Source: Chachezhania sediminis (GTDB lineage Bacteria > Pseudomonadota > Alphaproteobacteria > Rhodobacterales > Rhodobacteraceae). Taken from it: a DNA stretch of 64,000 nt. The notes below the pieces were generated by a model. It had not been told where the DNA came from and searched no databases. It was given only the letters and a program-made list of their open reading frames with translations. Below, piece after piece: positions 8,029-17,593 of this stretch. Made by a program: the position numbers and the translations under genes. Where the stretch lies: positions 124,001-188,000 of the forward strand of contig NZ_VOPH01000006.1 in NCBI RefSeq assembly GCF_009765275.1. The letters run 5' to 3'. The first letter of the stretch is position 1; each line of letters begins with the position of its first letter.

Positions 8029-8934
8029 GTGACAGTGCAATACGAGGAAATCGGCAAGCGGCTGCGCGCCTTTCGCCTGGGATCGGGCATGAGCGCCGAG
8101 GAAGTGGCCCGCCGCATCGGCATCTCTCGCACCGCGGTCTATCGCTTCGAGAAGGGCGAAGTGGTCAAGATCGAGGCGCTGACCGGTCTGGCCGACCTGC
8201 TGAACGTCTCTCTGGCCACGCTGCTGGGCGTGGAAATCGAATATATCCCGTCCGCCGTGACCTATTTCGAACGGCTGCGGCAGCTGGAGACCGAGGCGAA
8301 CCAGATCATCGTGCTGGCCGGGCCGATCTCGTTCCTGCTGGCGTCCGACACGTTCCACGAGGCGCTGGAACGGCTGCTGAAGGAAAGCGTGCCCGAAGGC
8401 GCCGACCACCGGGAACGGACGCTGGCGGATATCGACCGGATCGTCGAAATCCTCCATGAAAGAAAGCGGAACTACCTGTCGCGACGCCCCACCATCGTCA
8501 ACCTGATGTCGGCCCATGACATCGTGCGGCTGCTGCGGTCAGGCTTTGTCGGCCAGCCCTTCGTGCCGCCCGACGATCTGGAAGAACGCCGCGCCCGGGC
8601 ACGTCACGAGGTGATGCACTTCATCGAACTGATCGAAAGCGAGCCGATCGGCATCCAGGTCGGCCTGATCACCGGCACCCTGCCCCACACCAGTTTCCAG
8701 ATCTTCCGCAAGGGTGACGCCAAGACCCTGTCGATCAGCCCGTTCCGCCTGGGGGAACAGCCCAATGTCCGCCTTGGCGTGGCCACGATCACCAATACAT
8801 CCGAGGCCATCGCACTGCACGAAGGCATCGTCGACCAGATGTGGCGCGAGGCGCTGAAAGGCCGCGAGGCCGCCAATTACCTGCGCGGCCTGCTGGAGGC
8901 CGTCGACCGCGAAAACGGCCGCATCACCAACTGA
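8029..8934 (+). CDS. XRE-family transcriptional regulator with large effector domain
   Basis: The protein is about 301 residues if the GTG at 8029 is used, as suggested by the GCGAGGG ribosome site upstream; an ATG 29 codons earlier would put operator-like DNA inside the gene. Residues 5-60 form a Cro/C1-type helix-turn-helix (MSAEEVARRIGISRTAVYRF). The remaining 240 residues have no domain I can name and contain neither a cupin signature nor a metallopeptidase HExxH, so it is presumably a ligand-sensing domain. It is divergent from the amidase and precedes the TAXI transporter; the shared 13-base motifs around it suggest it controls itself, the amidase, the acyl-CoA synthetase operon and the transporter operon. 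Confidence 0.85.
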   Translation: MTVQYEEIGKRLRAFRLGSGMSAEEVARRIGISRTAVYRFEKGEVVKIEALTGLADLLNVSLATLLGVEIEYIPSAVTYFERLRQLETEANQIIVLAGPISFLLASDTFHEALERLLKESVPEGADHRERTLADIDRIVEILHERKRNYLSRRPTIVNLMSAHDIVRLLRSGFVGQPFVPPDDLEERRARARHEVMHFIELIESEPIGIQVGLITGTLPHTSFQIFRKGDAKTLSISPFRLGEQPNVRLGVATITNTSEAIALHEGIVDQMWREALKGREAANYLRGLLEAVDRENGRITN

Positions 8935-8955
8935 GTCCCCCCAAGGGACTATGGG

Positions 8956-8974
8956 TTGCCCGAGTTTTGGGCAA
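8956..8974 (+). terminator. Small hairpin after the XRE regulator gene
   Basis: TTGCCC and GGGCAA pair across a seven-base loop shortly after the regulator stop codon. There is no T-run, so it is a weak terminator candidate. Confidence 0.3.
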
Positions 8975-9041
8975 TCCAGCCGCCATTTCGGGCGAGGCAG
9001 ACCGCGCTCAACCCCCGCGGGCAGCCCACAAAAGATAATTT

Positions 9042-9054
9042 GTACCATTTTTGA
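9042..9054 (+). promoter_or_regulatory. Operator-like motif before the TAXI receptor
   Basis: GTACCATTTTTGA matches 11 of 13 positions of the motif GTWYCRTTTCYGG found before the other genes of this region. It lies about 140 bases upstream of the receptor start in an AT-rich patch of an otherwise empty gap (8935-9193), so the TAXI importer and the long operon behind it may belong to the same regulon. Confidence 0.4.
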
Positions 9055-9193
9055 GATTTCTCTGGGCCAGGGTCCAATCCTGTGCTTCGCTGAAGTCGAG
9101 ACATGGAATGTTCATGTCCCACTCCGCCATCGGAGCCATCGAACCCGCCAGATTTCCAGGCGGGCACAAATGACACTCAGACAGGGTTGGAAT

Positions 9194-10183
9194 ATGAAAT
9201 TCTCCGCGATTGCCACCACCACGGCACTGTGCCTCGGCACTGCCATCGCTGCGCCCGCCATGGCACAGGACATCAACGAATCGGTCTGCGGTGCCAGCCC
9301 GGGCGGCCTTTGGTCGCTGGTCGGAACCGGCCTGGATGCCGCCGTTAAGGAAGAGCGTCCGGGATCGACCATCACCTACCAGACCTCGTCGGGCGGGCTG
9401 GCCAACGTGGTGCAGGTCACCAAGGGCACCTGCGCGCTTGGCATGGCCAATGATGGAGACCTGGCCTTTGCCAGCGCCGGCACCGAACCCTTCAAGGCCC
9501 CGGTCGAAGGCCTGCGTGCCCTTGCCGTCCTTTATGACTGGGCGCCGGTCTGGTGGATCGCCCGCCGCGACTTCGCCGAGGAATACGGGCTGGAAGACCT
9601 GTCCGACCTGGCAGAAAAGAAGCCGCCGGTCCGCCTGGTCTTCAACCGCCGCGGGCTGCTGACCTCGGCCATCACGGAATCCACGCTGGAGGCGCTTGGC
9701 GTCAGCCTGGACGATATTGAGGACTGGGGCGGTTCGGTCCAGTTCCAGGCATCGGGGGAACAGACCGGACTGATGCGCGACGGCCGGGTCGACCTCCTGG
9801 CCAACACGCTGTTCGAAGGCCATTCGTCGCTGACGCAGATGTCCGAGGCGGTGGACCTGAAACTGCTGGCCGTGCCGGACGATGCCGCCGCCGCGGTGAT
9901 CGAGACCTACAAGCTGAAGCCCTGGACCATCTCGGCCGATGCGAACCCTGGCGGGGACGGCGACGTCAAGACCGTCACCACCTCGATCATCCTGTTCGCG
10001 ACCCAGGATCTGGACGACGACACCGCCTATGCCGTGACCAAGGCGATGCTGGACCATCCCGATGCGATGGCGGCCGTCAGTTCGGCCATGTCGCGGTTCG
10101 CGCCGGCGGGCATGATCGATCAGGACGTGGTTCCGTTCCACGAAGGCGCCATCCGCGCCTACAAGGAGGCCGGTCTGATGTGA
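9194..10183 (+). CDS. TRAP transporter TAXI-family solute receptor
   Basis: This 329-residue protein starts with a clear Sec signal peptide ending at APAMAQ (about residue 24) and continues as a periplasmic receptor of the TAXI group (TRAP-associated extracytoplasmic immunogenic protein). Features include the early CGASPGGLWSLVG segment, the SSGGLANVVQV region and the conserved WWIARRDF. TAXI receptors capture organic acids and hand them to a sodium-driven TRAP permease. The fused permease follows directly. A longer open frame begins at 8951, but the signal peptide marks the ATG at 9194 as the true start. Its position before the molybdenum hydroxylase operon suggests that it imports the substrate of those enzymes. 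Confidence 0.88.
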   Translation: MKFSAIATTTALCLGTAIAAPAMAQDINESVCGASPGGLWSLVGTGLDAAVKEERPGSTITYQTSSGGLANVVQVTKGTCALGMANDGDLAFASAGTEPFKAPVEGLRALAVLYDWAPVWWIARRDFAEEYGLEDLSDLAEKKPPVRLVFNRRGLLTSAITESTLEALGVSLDDIEDWGGSVQFQASGEQTGLMRDGRVDLLANTLFEGHSSLTQMSEAVDLKLLAVPDDAAAAVIETYKLKPWTISADANPGGDGDVKTVTTSIILFATQDLDDDTAYAVTKAMLDHPDAMAAVSSAMSRFAPAGMIDQDVVPFHEGAIRAYKEAGLM

Positions 10184-10190
10184 CCCGGCC

Positions 10191-10222
10191 TGCCCCTGCC
10201 GACCTCTCCCCCCGCAGGGGCA
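10191..10222 (+). terminator. Intercistronic hairpin between TAXI receptor and permease
   Basis: TGCCCCTGC (10191-10199) pairs perfectly with GCAGGGGCA (10214-10222) across a 14-base loop. There is no T-run, and the permease gene follows 38 bases later, so it is more likely an mRNA-stabilising or attenuating hairpin that raises receptor output than a full terminator. Confidence 0.5.
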
Positions 10223-10259
10223 CCCCGTTTCCCACGCCAGCCACGATCAGATCGCACGC

Positions 10260-12200
10260 ATGACCCAAGACCGCCCCTCGCCCATGTCCAGACTTCTTGC
10301 CGCCAGCGTGGGAACCGGCCCGCGCCGCGATCTTGAAGGCCGACTGGGTTTGGCGATCAAGGGTTTCGCCGTGCTGACCGCGCTTTACACCGTCTATGCG
10401 GCGACGATGTCGACCTGGGACGTGCTGGCCCGGACCATTGTCTTTCTGTGCCTGATGCTGTGCATGCTGTTCCTGGTGGTCGGATCCGGCCCAAACGCGC
10501 GCACCGACCGGCCCACTGTCCCCGATCTGTTCCTGGCGGCCTTCAGCCTGGCCTGCCTGGCCTTCTTCACCATCGAGATGGAGGAGATCGCCCAGCGGAT
10601 CACGCTTTTCGACCCGATGCCCCTGTCCTACTGGATCTTCGGCTATGGCCTGCTAGCCCTGTCGATCGAGGCCGCGCGCCGCACCGTCGGTCCGGGCCTG
10701 ACGCTGCTGGCGCTGGCCTTCATGGCCTATAACCTCTGGGGTCACAATTTCGACGGACCGCTGAAGCACGGTCTGATCACATTCGAACACTTCCTGGACG
10801 TGACGATGTTCACGACCGACGGCGTCTTCGGCGCGCCGATCCAGGTGACGGCGACCTATGCCTTCCTGTTCGTGATGTTCGGCACGCTTCTGGAAAAGGC
10901 CGGCGGCGGCGCGTTCTTCTTCAATATCGCGGCCGCCCTGACCGGTCGCCAGGTGGGCGGTCCGGCCAAGGTGGCCGTCGTTTCCTCCGGCCTGTTCGGG
11001 ATGCTGTCCGGCAGCCCCACGGCAGACGTGGTCACCACCGGGTCCGTCACCATCCCCGTCATGAAGCGTCTGGGCTATTCGCCGACGCTGGCCGGCGCGG
11101 TGGAGGTGGCGGCCTCGACCGGCGGGTCGATCCTGCCGCCCGTAATGGGGGCCGCCGTGTTCATCATGGCGGAATTCACGGCGATCCCCTACCTGACCAT
11201 CGTCTTCGCGGCGGCGGCTTCGGCGATCCTTTATTACATGACCGTCTTCCTGCAGGTCGACCTTCGGTCGCGCAAGGAAGGCGTGGGCACGCTTGACCCG
11301 TCGACCCTGCCCCGCGTCGGCGCAGCCTTTGCCGCCGGCTGGATGTTCCTGATCCCGCTCGGTGTCCTCTGCACCGCGCTGGTGATGCACTACAGCCCGA
11401 CCTATGTGGCACTTTACGGCACGGCGGCGCTGCTGCTGACCTGGCTGGTGCGCTGGCGAACCTTCACCCTCGGAGCGTTGTTTGACGGAATCGCCCAGAC
11501 GACGCTGTCGATGGTCGCCGTGACCGGCGCCTGTGCCGCTGCAGGGATGGTGATCGGCGGCATCACAATGACCGGACTGTCGGGCAAGGTTTCGGAACTG
11601 CTGGTCCTGATCGCCGGGTCGAACGAGCTTTTAACGCTGATCTTCGCCGCGATGATGACGATCCTTCTGGGCATGGGGATGCCCACGCCCGCGGCCTATG
11701 CGCTGGCGGCCGCACTGGTCGCGCCCACACTGGTCGCCGATTATGGCTATAGCCTGATGCAGGCGCACATGTTCCTTCTGTACTTCGCCGTGCTGTCTGC
11801 CATGACCCCGCCGGTTGCCGTCGCCGCCTATGCCGCGTCGGGCATTGCCGGGGCCAACCCCGTTTCCATCGCCGGGCAGGCCTGCAAGCTGGCGGTGGCC
11901 GCCTTCGTCCTGCCCTTCGCCTTCATGTACGCGCCGGGTCTGCTGCTGCAGGCGTCCCCCGTATTTATCGTGCTGGACATCCTGCGGGCGCTGGTGCTGG
12001 TCCTGGCCATGGCCGTCGCTGCCGAAGGATACTGGCGCGCACCCATCCCGGGGCTGGGCCGGCTGGCGCTGGCCCTTGGCGGGCTGGCGATGATTTCGCC
12101 CCAGCCGCCGATCGTCGCGGCCGGGCTGGTGCTTCTGGCGATCGGCGTCATGATGGCCCGCAACACCAGTATTGCCGCCGCATCCGTGGCGAAGGACTGA
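10260..12200 (+). CDS. TRAP transporter fused permease (DctQ-DctM type, TAXI partner)
   Basis: The 646-residue product is almost entirely hydrophobic. A short first section of about four membrane spans (residues 30-170) corresponds to the small DctQ-like subunit and the rest to the large DctM-like subunit, with conserved segments such as LSGSPTADVVTTGSVTIPVM and LGMGMPTPAAYALAAALVAP. Such fused permeases pair with TAXI receptors and move the solute inward using a sodium gradient. The gene lies in the inner membrane block just before the molybdenum hydroxylase genes, with four bases between its stop and the next start. A complete importer is therefore present. Confidence 0.9.
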   Translation: MTQDRPSPMSRLLAASVGTGPRRDLEGRLGLAIKGFAVLTALYTVYAATMSTWDVLARTIVFLCLMLCMLFLVVGSGPNARTDRPTVPDLFLAAFSLACLAFFTIEMEEIAQRITLFDPMPLSYWIFGYGLLALSIEAARRTVGPGLTLLALAFMAYNLWGHNFDGPLKHGLITFEHFLDVTMFTTDGVFGAPIQVTATYAFLFVMFGTLLEKAGGGAFFFNIAAALTGRQVGGPAKVAVVSSGLFGMLSGSPTADVVTTGSVTIPVMKRLGYSPTLAGAVEVAASTGGSILPPVMGAAVFIMAEFTAIPYLTIVFAAAASAILYYMTVFLQVDLRSRKEGVGTLDPSTLPRVGAAFAAGWMFLIPLGVLCTALVMHYSPTYVALYGTAALLLTWLVRWRTFTLGALFDGIAQTTLSMVAVTGACAAAGMVIGGITMTGLSGKVSELLVLIAGSNELLTLIFAAMMTILLGMGMPTPAAYALAAALVAPTLVADYGYSLMQAHMFLLYFAVLSAMTPPVAVAAYAASGIAGANPVSIAGQACKLAVAAFVLPFAFMYAPGLLLQASPVFIVLDILRALVLVLAMAVAAEGYWRAPIPGLGRLALALGGLAMISPQPPIVAAGLVLLAIGVMMARNTSIAAASVAKD

Positions 12201-12204
12201 AGAC

Positions 12205-14541
12205 ATGACTGCCCCCAAACTGCCGAACGCCCGCCGATCTGCCTGGATCGGGCAAAGCGTCCCCCGACTGGAAGACCGCCCGCTGGTTGCGGGCCTTGGC
12301 CGCTTCGTCGCCGACCTGAACCGGCCGCGACAACTGCATGCGCGGATCGTCCGGTCTGCCCATGCCTGCGGCCGCATCGCAGAGATCGACACCTCGGACG
12401 CCCTGGCCATCCCTGGCGTCACCGTCTGGACGGCCGAAACCCTGGGCGATGTCCCCCGCATCCCCTTTCGCGCGACAAGGATCAGCGGGCTGGAGCCCTA
12501 CGTCCAGCCGATCCTGGCAGTGGAACGCGTGCGCTACGTGGGCGAGCCGGTGGCCGTGGTCTTCGCCGAAGACCCCTATGTCGCCGAAGACGCCACTGAA
12601 CTGGTCATGGTCGACATCGACGAAGACGTGGCGCCGATCCTGGATGCCCGGGCCAAACCGGGGGAGTTCCTGCCGGGCATCGGCAGCGAACCCACCGTCG
12701 TCCGCAAGGGCTATGGCGATGTCGAGGCCGCCTTTGCCGCCGCGGCCCATGTCGTCGAACTGGACCTGGCCACCGGCCGCCATTCCGGCATTCCGATGGA
12801 ACCCCGCGGCGCGCTGGCCGACTGGGACGCCGGGCGCCAGCATCTCGACCTCTGGGGCGCCACCAAGCGTCCCCACTGGAACCGGGACCGCCTGGCCGAG
12901 ATATTTGGCCTGTCGCCCACACAGATCGACCTGCACGAACCCCATGTCGGCGGCGGCTTCGGCATCAGGGGAGAGCTTTATCCCGAAGACCTGCTGGTCT
13001 GCCTTGGCGCGATGCGCCTTGGCCGCCCGGTGAAATGGATCGAAGACCGGCGCGAGCACATGATGGCCGCGAACCATTCCCGCGAACAGCAGCACCTGAT
13101 CCGCGCCGCCGTCGATACCGATGGCCGGATCCTTGCCATCGACGAAACGCTGCACCACGATCAGGGCGCCTATGTCCGGACCCACGGCGCGCGGGTGGCG
13201 GACATGTCCATCGGCCTGCTGTTGGGCCCCTACCGCGTGCCGGCCTATGCCGCTCGCGCCCATTTTCGCCTGACCGCCAAGACCCCCGCCGCCACCTACC
13301 GCGCGCCGGGGCGCTTCGAAGGCTCCTTCGTGCGGGAACGCCTGATGGATGCCATCGCGCAGAGGCTGGAGATGGATCCGCTAGAACTGCGTCGCCGCAA
13401 TTTCATTCGCGCAGATGAGATGCCGTTCGAACGCGGCCTGACCGCGCTGGAGTCCGAGGTCGTGCTGGACAGCGGCGACTATGACGGGCTGCTGAGCAAG
13501 GCGCTGGAGTTCTGCGGCTGGTCGGACATGCACGCCAAGGCCGCGAAACGCCGGGCGGATGGCGAAGCGGTGGGCGTCGGCCTTGGCTTCTTCGTGGAAA
13601 AAAGCGGCCTTGGCCCGTCCGAGCTGGTCCGTATGTCCGTCGCGACCGATGGGTCTATCGAGATCGTGACCGGTGCCGCCTCGCTTGGTCAGGGCATGGA
13701 AACCGCCATTGCCCAGATCGCCGCCGACACGCTGGGCGCGGACTATCGGACATGCCGTGTGATCCACGGCCAGACGGCACGGATCGACCATGGCTGGGGC
13801 GCGCATGCCAGCCGGGTGACGGTGATGACCGGGGAGGCCACGCGCCGCGCCGCGACCGAGCTGAAGGACCGCGCGCTGGACATGGCGGCAGAGCTTCTGG
13901 ACACCGAAATCACCTATCTGGTGCTGGACGACGGCCTCGCCACCGATACCGCGACCGGCCATTCGGTCACGCTGGCCGAAATCGTGAAGGCGCTGGACCC
14001 GGTCTCGCCGAAACGCGGCCACCGTACGCCGGGCCTGACGGCAGAGGCGTGGTTCCACAACACCCACATGAACTATCCCTATGGCGCCCATATCGCCATG
14101 GTCGCGGTAGACCGCGACACCGGGCGAACGTCGGTCGAACGCTATGCGATCAGCTATGACGTCGGCCGCGCCGTGAACCCGGCGATGATTGAAGGGCAGA
14201 TCATGGGCGGCCTGGCCCAGGGTCTGGGCGGCGCGCTGCTGGAGGAGTTTCGCTATGACGAGGACGGCCAGCCCCTGTCGGTGACCTTCGCCGATTACCT
14301 GATGCCCACCTCGGCCGAGATGCCGGAGGTCGCGATCCAGATCCTTCAGGACGCGCCGTCGCCGCTCAATCCGCTGGGCCTGAAGGGCTCGGGCGAGGCC
14401 GGTGTGACCGCCGCCGGTGCCGCCATCGCCGCGGCGGTGGACGATGCCCTGCAACGCCCCGGTCTGGTGAAGCGCCTGCCGGTCACACCGCAGTACCTGC
14501 ACGCCCGGATCGCCGAATACGATGCGGAGCGCGGCCAATGA
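12205..14541 (+). CDS. Xanthine dehydrogenase-family molybdopterin-binding subunit (first of two)
   Basis: This 778-residue protein is a large subunit of the molybdenum hydroxylase family. It has the aldehyde oxidase/xanthine dehydrogenase a/b-hammerhead domain at the N-terminus, HVGGGFGIRGE contacting the molybdopterin cofactor, and the C-terminal LGLKGSGEAGVTAAG loop whose Glu is the catalytic base. The loop corresponding to the AYXCSFR motif of CO dehydrogenase reads TYRAPGRFE here, so it is not a CO dehydrogenase. Family members hydroxylate N-heterocycles or aldehydes with water as oxygen source. It overlaps the second large subunit by four bases; the medium and small subunits lie two and three genes further on. 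Confidence 0.9.
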   Translation: MTAPKLPNARRSAWIGQSVPRLEDRPLVAGLGRFVADLNRPRQLHARIVRSAHACGRIAEIDTSDALAIPGVTVWTAETLGDVPRIPFRATRISGLEPYVQPILAVERVRYVGEPVAVVFAEDPYVAEDATELVMVDIDEDVAPILDARAKPGEFLPGIGSEPTVVRKGYGDVEAAFAAAAHVVELDLATGRHSGIPMEPRGALADWDAGRQHLDLWGATKRPHWNRDRLAEIFGLSPTQIDLHEPHVGGGFGIRGELYPEDLLVCLGAMRLGRPVKWIEDRREHMMAANHSREQQHLIRAAVDTDGRILAIDETLHHDQGAYVRTHGARVADMSIGLLLGPYRVPAYAARAHFRLTAKTPAATYRAPGRFEGSFVRERLMDAIAQRLEMDPLELRRRNFIRADEMPFERGLTALESEVVLDSGDYDGLLSKALEFCGWSDMHAKAAKRRADGEAVGVGLGFFVEKSGLGPSELVRMSVATDGSIEIVTGAASLGQGMETAIAQIAADTLGADYRTCRVIHGQTARIDHGWGAHASRVTVMTGEATRRAATELKDRALDMAAELLDTEITYLVLDDGLATDTATGHSVTLAEIVKALDPVSPKRGHRTPGLTAEAWFHNTHMNYPYGAHIAMVAVDRDTGRTSVERYAISYDVGRAVNPAMIEGQIMGGLAQGLGGALLEEFRYDEDGQPLSVTFADYLMPTSAEMPEVAIQILQDAPSPLNPLGLKGSGEAGVTAAGAAIAAAVDDALQRPGLVKRLPVTPQYLHARIAEYDAERGQ

Positions 14542-16871
14542 CCCTTGTCGGCACCTCCCTTCCCCGGATCGAGGACCGGAAGCTGATCACCGGCCACGGC
14601 CGCTATCTGGACGACATCAAGGCGCCTGGGGGGCTGCACGCGGCCTTTCTGCGCAGCCCCTATGCCCATGCTTCCATCCGCGAAACCGACCTGTCTGCGG
14701 CGCTGGCCATGCCCGGAGTCGTCGCGATCTATACCGCCGCAGACCTGGCCGCACTCCTGCCCGGGGGCGACCGGCTGGCAACGGGGCTGCCATCTTCAGC
14801 CATCGCCTTCCCGCTGGACCGCCCGATCCTGCCTGCGCGGGAAACCGTCTTCGTCGGCGAACCGCTGGCCCTTGTCGTGGCCACAACGCGAGCAGAGGCC
14901 GAGGATGCGGCCGAAGCCATCGAGATGGACATGGACCCCCTTCCCGTCGCCGCAACGCTGGCCGATGCGGTCGCCGAAGGCGCCCCGCCCGCGCATCTGG
15001 ATGCCCCTCACAACAAGCTGGCGCAGTTCGGCTTCGACTATGGCAACGTGGATGCGGCCTTTGCAGATGCGGCCCATATCGTCCAGGGCACCTATGAGAT
15101 CGACCGTGGCGGCGCCCATTCGCTGGAAGGCCGCGGCGTGCTGGCCGCGCCCGACCCGATCGGCGGGCGCCTTGCAATCTGGTCTTCGACCCAGACGCCA
15201 CATGCTCTGAAAAGGCACCTCTGCCGCCTGCTGGACATGGCAGAAGATACGGTGACCGTCACCGCCCCCGACCTGGGTGGCGGCTTCGGTCCGAAGCTGG
15301 TCACCTACCCCGAGGAAATCGCCATCGCCGCCACGGCGCGCGCGCTGGGTCGCCCCGTCAGATGGGTCGAGGACAGGCGCGAACATTTCCTGTCCGCCTG
15401 TCAGGAACGCGAACAACTGTGGCAGGCGGAAATGGCCGTCGATGCCGAGGGCCATATCCTTGGCGTCCGCGGGACCCTGATCCATGACCACGGCGCCTGG
15501 ACGGCGCGGGGGCTGAACGTGCCCTATGCCTCAGGCATGATGCTGCCGCTGATGTACGATGTCCCGGCCTATCGCCTCGATATCTGTGTCGCGGTGACCA
15601 ACCGCGTGCCCGTGACCCCTGTCCGGGGCGCCGGTCAGCCCCAGGCGACCTATGTGATGGAGCGTCTGCTGGACGCCGCCGCAAGGGCCACGGGGCTGAC
15701 GCGCGAGGAGATCCGGCGGCGGAACCTTGTCACACCCGACCGCATGCCATGCCCGCGTCCGTTGCTGCTACGGTCTGGCCTGCCGGTGGTACTGGACAGC
15801 GGGGATTATCCGGCGACACAGGCGGCCGCGCTGGAAGCGTCCGACTGGGCCGGTTTCGAAGCCCGCCGGGAAGCTGCGCGCAAGGACGGCCGCCGGCTGG
15901 GGATCGGCCTTGCGAACTATGTCGAGGGCACGGGCCGTGGGCCTTATGAAACCGTGACCGTCCGCGTCGCGCGGGACGGGCGTATCAAAGTGAACACCGG
16001 CGCCGCCGCGATGGGACAGGGTGTCGGCACCGTGCTGGTCCAGATCGTCGGCAGCCACCTGGGCGCCGACCCGTCCCGCATCGACCTGACCCTGGGTGAC
16101 ACGGCCGAGCCCTACGGGTTCGGCGGGTTCAACAGCCGCCAGACCGTGGTCGCTGGCGCCTCGGCCGAGGCGGCGGCGAAGACCGTCCGCGCCAAGGTCC
16201 TGAAGGTCGCGGCCCATATCATGGACCTGCCGACCGACGGGCTGGAGATCGACGGCGACCGGGTGGTCATCAAGGGCAGCAATTCCGGCCGGTCCCTGAC
16301 ACTGGCCGAAATCGCGGGCGCGGCCGAAGGGCTGCCCGGCTACCGGCTGCCTGGGATCGACGTGCCGGGCCTGATGGCGACCGAGCGCGTGGTGATCGAC
16401 GGAATGGCTTTCGCCAACGGCTGCCTTGTGGCCGAGGTCGAGGTCGACGTGGAAACCGGCCTCGTCCGGGTCGAGCGGTTGGAGCTGGCCCACGATTGCG
16501 GCCGGATGGTCAACCCGGTCATGGTCGACGGCCAGATCATGGGCGGGCTGGCACACGGGCTGGGCAATGCGCTTTACGAGAAGATGGTCTTCGACGAGGA
16601 AAACCAGCCACTGACCGGCTCCTTCGCCGATTACCTGATGGTCACGGCGGCCGAGATGCCGCCCGTTGGCATCGTCCATTCCGAAACCCCCAGCCCGATC
16701 AACGCATTGGGCCTTAAGGGCGTCGGCGAAAGCGGCGTGATCCCCACCGCCGCAGCCATCGCGAGCGCGGTCGAGGATGCGTTGAAGGATCTGGGCGTGA
16801 CCATAGACACCGCCCCCCTGACGCCCGCCGCCCTGCGAGCCGCCATCGTGGCTGCAGAGGCTTCGACATGA
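14538..16871 (+). CDS. Xanthine dehydrogenase-family molybdopterin-binding subunit (second of two)
   Basis: The 777-residue product is a second large subunit with the same architecture as its neighbour: DLGGGFGPKLVTYPEE for cofactor binding and LGLKGVGESGVIPTAA with the catalytic Glu near the C-terminus. The substrate loop reads VRGAGQPQATY and differs from the first copy (TYRAPGRFE), so the two probably act on different substrates or ring positions. It overlaps both neighbours by four bases. Only one set of FAD and 2Fe-2S subunits is present in the operon, so either the two large subunits share these partners or one enzyme carries both large chains. Confidence 0.9.
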   Translation: MTLVGTSLPRIEDRKLITGHGRYLDDIKAPGGLHAAFLRSPYAHASIRETDLSAALAMPGVVAIYTAADLAALLPGGDRLATGLPSSAIAFPLDRPILPARETVFVGEPLALVVATTRAEAEDAAEAIEMDMDPLPVAATLADAVAEGAPPAHLDAPHNKLAQFGFDYGNVDAAFADAAHIVQGTYEIDRGGAHSLEGRGVLAAPDPIGGRLAIWSSTQTPHALKRHLCRLLDMAEDTVTVTAPDLGGGFGPKLVTYPEEIAIAATARALGRPVRWVEDRREHFLSACQEREQLWQAEMAVDAEGHILGVRGTLIHDHGAWTARGLNVPYASGMMLPLMYDVPAYRLDICVAVTNRVPVTPVRGAGQPQATYVMERLLDAAARATGLTREEIRRRNLVTPDRMPCPRPLLLRSGLPVVLDSGDYPATQAAALEASDWAGFEARREAARKDGRRLGIGLANYVEGTGRGPYETVTVRVARDGRIKVNTGAAAMGQGVGTVLVQIVGSHLGADPSRIDLTLGDTAEPYGFGGFNSRQTVVAGASAEAAAKTVRAKVLKVAAHIMDLPTDGLEIDGDRVVIKGSNSGRSLTLAEIAGAAEGLPGYRLPGIDVPGLMATERVVIDGMAFANGCLVAEVEVDVETGLVRVERLELAHDCGRMVNPVMVDGQIMGGLAHGLGNALYEKMVFDEENQPLTGSFADYLMVTAAEMPPVGIVHSETPSPINALGLKGVGESGVIPTAAAIASAVEDALKDLGVTIDTAPLTPAALRAAIVAAEAST

Positions 16872-17593
16872 CCCTGAAACGCCCAAACGACCTGCTAGCC
16901 GACATGGTCACCGCGACCCGTATCCTGATCCACCAGGGGGTTCTTGACGTCTTCGGCCACCTCGCCGTCCGCGATCCGAAAAATCCGGAGATCTTCTGGC
17001 ACCCCCGCGCCGTGGCACCCGCCCGGCTGACCGCCGAGGATATCCTGCCCTTCGGCATGGACGGCGAACCGCTGGTCGCCACGGACGCACAGCTTTATTC
17101 TGAACGCGTCCTGCACCCCGCCCTGCTGGCGGACCCGACGAAGAACGCGAGCCTTCACTGTCATGCCGCCGACCTGATGCCCTATTGCATGGGGAGCCGG
17201 CCGCTGGTGGCGCTCAGCCAGACCGGTGCGTGGATGGGGGCCGAAGTGCCGCTGTGGGACAGCCGCGCGGCATTCGGCGACACGAACATGCTGGTGACCG
17301 ATACGGCACAGGCGCGCGACCTAGCCGCCACTACGGGTGCCGGGCACATCGCCCTGATGCGCGGCCATGGCGCCGTGATCACCGGCAACAGCCTTCTGGC
17401 CGTCGTCTTCCACGCAATCCATGCCGCGCGCGAAGCAGCGACGCTGACCCGGGCGCTGGCGCTTGGCCCCGTCACGCCGCTGTCGGCCGGAGAAATTCAG
17501 AAGGCCGGCACGCCGGCACCCGCCGCCATCCGGCGCGGCTGGGACCACTGGACGGCGCTGCTGCCCGGTGACGCAGAAGGACAGACCCGATGA
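16868..17593 (+). CDS. Class II aldolase/adducin-fold protein
   Basis: This 241-residue protein has the class II aldolase fold signatures: an early VFGHLAVRDP segment, the metal-ligand pair in LHCHAADLMPY (about residues 96-106) and a later RGHGAVITGN histidine. Family members bind a divalent metal and catalyse aldol cleavage, epimerisation or decarboxylation. Relatives such as PhtC (3,4-dihydroxyphthalate decarboxylase) remove CO2 from hydroxylated aromatic acids. Being sandwiched between the large and FAD subunits of the molybdenum hydroxylase, with four-base overlaps on both sides, suggests that it acts directly on the hydroxylated ring product, perhaps as a decarboxylase. That assignment is inference. 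Confidence 0.82.
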   Translation: MTLKRPNDLLADMVTATRILIHQGVLDVFGHLAVRDPKNPEIFWHPRAVAPARLTAEDILPFGMDGEPLVATDAQLYSERVLHPALLADPTKNASLHCHAADLMPYCMGSRPLVALSQTGAWMGAEVPLWDSRAAFGDTNMLVTDTAQARDLAATTGAGHIALMRGHGAVITGNSLLAVVFHAIHAAREAATLTRALALGPVTPLSAGEIQKAGTPAPAAIRRGWDHWTALLPGDAEGQTR

